From Bacillota bacterium (GTDB lineage Bacteria > Bacillota > Clostridia > Lachnospirales > Cellulosilyticaceae): 9,981 nt of DNA. Under the pieces are notes generated by a model. That model was given only the letters and a program-made list of their open reading frames with translations, was not told the DNA's origin and ran no database searches. This document shows positions 7,548 through 9,981 of this stretch, in pieces (positions within the stretch are counted from its first letter, which is position 1; the number at the start of each line of letters is the position of its first letter). A program made the position numbers and the translations under genes. The stretch spans positions 1 through 9,981 of the forward strand of contig JAEZKI010000417.1 in assembly GCA_023415525.1 (NCBI GenBank). The letters are read 5' to 3'.

Positions 7548-8558
7548 ATGCAAAATGAGGTCAGTAAAAATTCAAAATCAATAGGACTAAAAACCCTATT
7601 TAATCCAGCTAGGGCACAAAAATTCTTAGCCTTTGGGGCATTAATCGTGCTACTTATATTCTTTAGTTGTGCATCACCTTATTTTATGACTTTTGATAAC
7701 GTTGTTTCTATTATGCTTTCTACTTGTGTAAATGGTTTGTTAGCTTTGGGTATTATTTTCGTTATTATAACGGGAGGGATTGACTTATCTTTAGGAACAA
7801 CAATGACCTTTTCATCGGTTATTGCAGGAGTAATGATTACCAATTTAGGAGCGCCTCTATGGTTAGGAATCTTAACGGCTATTGCTGCAGGGGCTCTATG
7901 TGGAACAATAAACGGTACACTTATTTCTAGGCTGAAATTACAACCTTTTATTGCTACCTTAGGTATGATGATGATGACTAAGGGACTATCCCTTGTTTTA
8001 TCTGGTACGAAACCTATTTACTTTAGTGATACACCAAGTTTTAGAAAGATTACAGTAGGTTCTTTTATTAAATTTGGAGCAGAAGGTAAGTATAGTATCC
8101 CAAATGGCATTCTTATATTCTTTGCAATGGCTATTGTAGCTGCCATTATTTTAAATAAAACAAAATTAGGAAGATATAACTTTGCTATTGGTAGTAATGA
8201 AGAAGCCACAAGGCTTTCCGGTGTTAATGTAGAGAAATGGAAGACAACGATTTATGCTTTATGTGGATGCTTTGCAGGTATTGCAGGAATTGTTATGGCA
8301 GCGAGACTTGACTCTGCGCAACCAGCCTTAGGGCAAGGATATGAAATGGATGCCATCGCTTCTGTTGTTATCGGAGGAACCTCTATGTCAGGAGGAGAAG
8401 GAACAATTCTTGGAACAGTCATTGGTGCTTTTATCATCAGTACTTTAACCAATGGGCTTAAGGTAATGGGTGTGGCCCAAGAATGGCAAATTGTTATTAC
8501 AGGTACTGTACTTGTTTTAGCAGTATTGCTTGATAAAATGCGTAAGCGTACCAAATAA
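7548..8558 (+). CDS. Sugar ABC transporter permease (RbsC family)
   Basis: This is a 336-residue polytopic membrane protein with about eight to ten hydrophobic segments, starting after a short basic N-terminus. Family hallmarks are the ITGGIDLSLGTT segment near residue 75 and the cytoplasmic coupling region at about 265-300 (YEMDAIASVVIGGTSMSGGEGT), which contacts the ATPase in RbsC-type permeases. It forms the sugar channel of the CUT2 importer and probably works as a homodimer. It starts 32 nt after the ATPase stop behind a strong ribosome site AGGAGGAGGA (7531-7540), 7 nt from the ATG, so the two genes are clearly one operon. Nothing in it looks truncated. The transported sugar is not evident. 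Confidence 0.95.
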   Translation: MQNEVSKNSKSIGLKTLFNPARAQKFLAFGALIVLLIFFSCASPYFMTFDNVVSIMLSTCVNGLLALGIIFVIITGGIDLSLGTTMTFSSVIAGVMITNLGAPLWLGILTAIAAGALCGTINGTLISRLKLQPFIATLGMMMMTKGLSLVLSGTKPIYFSDTPSFRKITVGSFIKFGAEGKYSIPNGILIFFAMAIVAAIILNKTKLGRYNFAIGSNEEATRLSGVNVEKWKTTIYALCGCFAGIAGIVMAARLDSAQPALGQGYEMDAIASVVIGGTSMSGGEGTILGTVIGAFIISTLTNGLKVMGVAQEWQIVITGTVLVLAVLLDKMRKRTK

Positions 8559-8564
8559 TCATGT

Positions 8565-8591
8565 TTCTAAACTCGTTATAAGAGTTAAGAA
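8565..8591 (+). other. Intergenic hairpin between permease and binding-protein genes
   Basis: Two 10-nt arms, 8565-8574 and 8582-8591, pair with one mismatch around a 7-nt loop (GTTATAA). No T-run follows, so this is not a standard terminator. It lies in a 74-bp gap inside the importer operon with no convincing promoter. It could stabilise or process the downstream binding-protein mRNA. Confidence 0.4.
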
Positions 8592-8616
8592 TAAAAATCT
8601 AAGAAATTTAATCATT

Positions 8617-8624
8617 GAAAGGGG
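8617..8624 (+). promoter_or_regulatory. Shine-Dalgarno of the transport binding protein (decides start)
   Basis: GAAAGGGG at 8617-8624 lies 8 nt before ATG 8633. The in-frame TTG at 8615 overlaps this site and can be discarded. The ATG gives a textbook signal peptide starting MKKSLVLG. Confidence 0.75.
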
Positions 8625-8632
8625 TAGAAATA

Positions 8633-9667
8633 ATGAAGAAATCATTAGTTTTAGGATTAGCACTATCACTTGTTATGGGACTTAGTGTAGGTTGTGGACA
8701 GAAGGCAGCAACACCTGCTCCAGAAACAGAAAAAGCAGCTCCAGCAGCAGAAAAAGTAGAAGAAAAGGCAGAAGAGAAAACAACTGAAGCAGCACCAGAA
8801 AAAATTTATATTCCACTTGTATCTAAAGGTTTCCAACATCAATACTGGCAAGCTGTTAAATTAGGAGCTGAAAAGGCTGCTAGCGAATTAGGTGTAGAGA
8901 TTACTTTTGAAGGACCTGAAACAGAGGCCATGGTAGATAAGCAACTGGATATGCTTCAAGCAGCATTAGCTAAAAATCCTCAAGCACTTTGTCTTGCAGC
9001 CCTTGACTCTAAAGCAGCCACCTCTTATCTTGAAAAAGCAGAAGCAGCAGGTATTCCTGTTATCGGTTTTGACTCTGGTGTAGATAGTCCTATTGTAAAA
9101 ACAACTTGTGCAACAGACAACTATGCAGCAGCATCAGAAGTAGCACGTCAACTTGCAAACCTTATTGGTAAAGAAGGTAAAGTAGGTCTTATCGTTCATG
9201 ACCAAACCAGTAAAACAGGTATTGATAGACGTGACGGTTTCGTAGAAACTATGGAAAAAGAATTCCCTAATATTGAAGTGGTTCCTGTTCAATACGGAGA
9301 AGGTGACCATGCTAAATCAACAGAAGCAGCTAAAGCCATCTTAACAGCTAACCCAGATATCAAAGGTATGTTTGGTGCCAATGAAGGAAGTATGGCAGGT
9401 GTTATGAATGCAGCAAAAGAACTTAATAAAACGGATCTTGTAATGGTTGGTTTCGACTCAGGTAAATTACTTCTTGATGCCATTAAAGATGGTAGAGTAG
9501 CAGGTGCTGTTTCTCAAGACCCAGTAGGAATGGGTTATGCAGCTGTTCAAGCAGCTTACAAAGCTTACAAAGGTGAAAGCAATCCAGAATTTATCGATAC
9601 AGGTTTCAAATGGTATGATAAAACCAATATGGATGCTGAAGATATCAAACCTATTCTTTATGAATAA
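8633..9667 (+). CDS. Sugar ABC transporter substrate-binding lipoprotein
   Basis: This is a 344-residue extracellular binding protein of the ribose-type Peripla_BP_4 family that feeds the preceding permease. The signal peptide spans residues 1-20, followed by lipidation Cys21 in LSVGC; Ser at -3 is a looser lipobox than usual. A linker rich in Ala, Glu, Lys and Pro (about 22-56) tethers the domain to the membrane. By eye alignment to E. coli RbsB, Asp147, Arg199, Asn250, Asp275 and Gln295 match pocket residues Asp89, Arg141, Asn190, Asp215 and Gln235. The RbsB pocket residues Asn64, Arg90 and Phe16 become Ala122, Ser148 and Trp72. The anchored sensor protein at 4802 carries the same changes. 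In the gene order ATPase-permease-binding protein it is last in the operon, and a long hairpin follows. Ribose is therefore not a safe assignment. Confidence 0.94.
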   Translation: MKKSLVLGLALSLVMGLSVGCGQKAATPAPETEKAAPAAEKVEEKAEEKTTEAAPEKIYIPLVSKGFQHQYWQAVKLGAEKAASELGVEITFEGPETEAMVDKQLDMLQAALAKNPQALCLAALDSKAATSYLEKAEAAGIPVIGFDSGVDSPIVKTTCATDNYAAASEVARQLANLIGKEGKVGLIVHDQTSKTGIDRRDGFVETMEKEFPNIEVVPVQYGEGDHAKSTEAAKAILTANPDIKGMFGANEGSMAGVMNAAKELNKTDLVMVGFDSGKLLLDAIKDGRVAGAVSQDPVGMGYAAVQAAYKAYKGESNPEFIDTGFKWYDKTNMDAEDIKPILYE

Positions 9668-9731
9668 AAAGTTTTGAAAAATTTATAAAAAGCTATAATC
9701 CTTCTAGTAATAGTTGCCGATAATATATTTA

Positions 9732-9776
9732 ATAAAGATAAAGAGTGTACTTAACCCCCACACTCTTTATCTTTAT
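9732..9776 (+). terminator. Long terminator-like hairpin after the importer operon
   Basis: A perfect 17-bp stem pairs 9732-9748 (ATAAAGATAAAGAGTGT) with 9760-9776 around an 11-nt loop. The 3' arm is itself T-rich and the 5' arm A-rich, so it could terminate in either direction. No free T-run follows, so the U-tract must come from the base of the stem. It may be leaky or act as an attenuator before the aldolase gene. Confidence 0.7.
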
Positions 9777-9779
9777 AAA
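9751..9779 (+). promoter_or_regulatory. Candidate promoter for the aldolase gene
   Basis: TTAACC (9751-9756, 4 of 6 of the -35 consensus), a 17-bp spacer and TATAAA (9774-9779) would start transcription near 9786, immediately before the palindromic operator. This placement suits repression, but the boxes overlap the terminator hairpin. A second candidate is TTTTGA (9672-9677) with TATAAT (9694-9699) upstream of the hairpin. Confidence 0.35.
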
Positions 9780-9786
9780 AACCACA

Positions 9787-9806
9787 AAAGCGAAACGTTT
9801 CGCTTT
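9787..9806. promoter_or_regulatory. 20-bp perfect palindrome, LacI-family operator
   Basis: AAAGCGAAACGTTTCGCTTT is a perfect palindrome centred on CG, the form expected for a LacI/GalR-family repressor. It lies 18 nt before the aldolase ATG. It departs from the usual CcpA cre pattern in the outer bases (GCG where cre has TGA), which favours a dedicated LacI-type regulator over general catabolite control. No such regulator is encoded in the window. Confidence 0.7.
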
Positions 9807-9824
9807 AGAAAAGGAGAGAGTAAA

Positions 9825-9981
9825 ATGCCATTAGTTACATCCGAGCAAATCTTAAAAGATGCCCAAAAGGGTGGCTATGCTGTTGGGGCTTTTAATGTAG
9901 AAAACATGGAAATGATTCAAGCGGCAGTAGAAGCAGCAGAAGAGCTGAGAGCACCTATTATGCTTCAAACCACGCCTTCTA
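9825..9981 (+). CDS. Class II ketose-bisphosphate aldolase, N-terminal part (cut by window end)
   Basis: The first 52 codons run off the window edge. The translation begins MPLVTSEQILKDAQKGGYAV and continues GAFNVENMEMIQAAVEAAEE, the typical N-terminus of the zinc-dependent FbaA/GatY/KbaY aldolases that cleave fructose- or tagatose-bisphosphate to triose phosphates. The catalytic Asp and zinc-binding His residues lie beyond the edge, so activity and substrate cannot be judged. AAGGAGAG at 9811-9818 gives a well-spaced ribosome site. Its place after the sugar importer, behind a LacI-type operator, suggests a catabolic role for the imported sugar, which is inferred. It was translated directly from the sequence. 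Confidence 0.88.
   Translation, partial: MPLVTSEQILKDAQKGGYAVGAFNVENMEMIQAAVEAAEELRAPIMLQTTPS

Noticed and set aside
8252..8554. 100-residue minus-strand open frame within the permease gene
   Set aside because: It is a shadow of the RbsC-type permease reading frame with no recognisable protein features.
9787..9806. CcpA catabolite-repression (cre) site
   Set aside because: The centre fits, but the outer bases are GCG/CGC rather than the TGA/TCA expected of cre, so a dedicated LacI-family repressor is more likely. CcpA binding is not excluded.
1..9981. CRISPR array, tRNA/rRNA genes, insertion sequences
   Set aside because: No regularly spaced direct repeats, no RNA-gene signatures and no transposase or terminal inverted repeats were seen.

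Overview
The window looks like a low-GC Firmicute, most likely a Clostridia/Lachnospiraceae-type anaerobe. The support is AT-rich coding sequence, strong GGAGG-type ribosome binding sites, rho-independent terminators, and a YesN/YesM-type two-component pair beside a ribose-type (CUT2) sugar ABC transporter. The species cannot be named from this sequence. Every gene lies on the + strand.

Region 1 (30-1106) is an SGNH/GDSL hydrolase, probably a carbohydrate esterase. It is visibly richer in G+C than the rest and is closed by a terminator, so it is probably not part of the system that follows. Region 2 (about 1107-1441) is a 335-bp AT-rich gap holding that terminator, a second small hairpin and a good promoter candidate. 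Region 3 (1442-5782) is a tight three-gene operon: an AraC-type response regulator, a sensor histidine kinase of the YesM/LytS class and a membrane-anchored sugar-binding protein. The genes overlap by 17 and 4 nt and end at a strong terminator. Region 4 (6013-9667) is a complete CUT2 sugar importer: a double ATPase, a permease and a lipoprotein binding protein. Region 5 (9668-9981) holds a long terminator-like hairpin, a perfect 20-bp LacI-type palindrome and the start of a class II ketose-bisphosphate aldolase cut by the window edge.

The likely logic is as follows. The anchored binding protein captures an extracellular sugar and signals through the histidine kinase to the response regulator, which turns on the neighbouring importer. 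The imported sugar is then broken down through the aldolase. The layout resembles the XylFII-LytS-YesN three-component xylose sensor described in Clostridium beijerinckii, but the substrate here is not established. The sensor and transport binding proteins are paralogues. By eye they share the same departures from the E. coli ribose pocket (Asn64 to Ala, Arg90 to Ser, Phe16 to Trp), which suggests one common non-ribose ligand. A second control layer is suggested by the LacI-type palindrome before the aldolase, whose 12-bp core recurs exactly inside the response-regulator gene.
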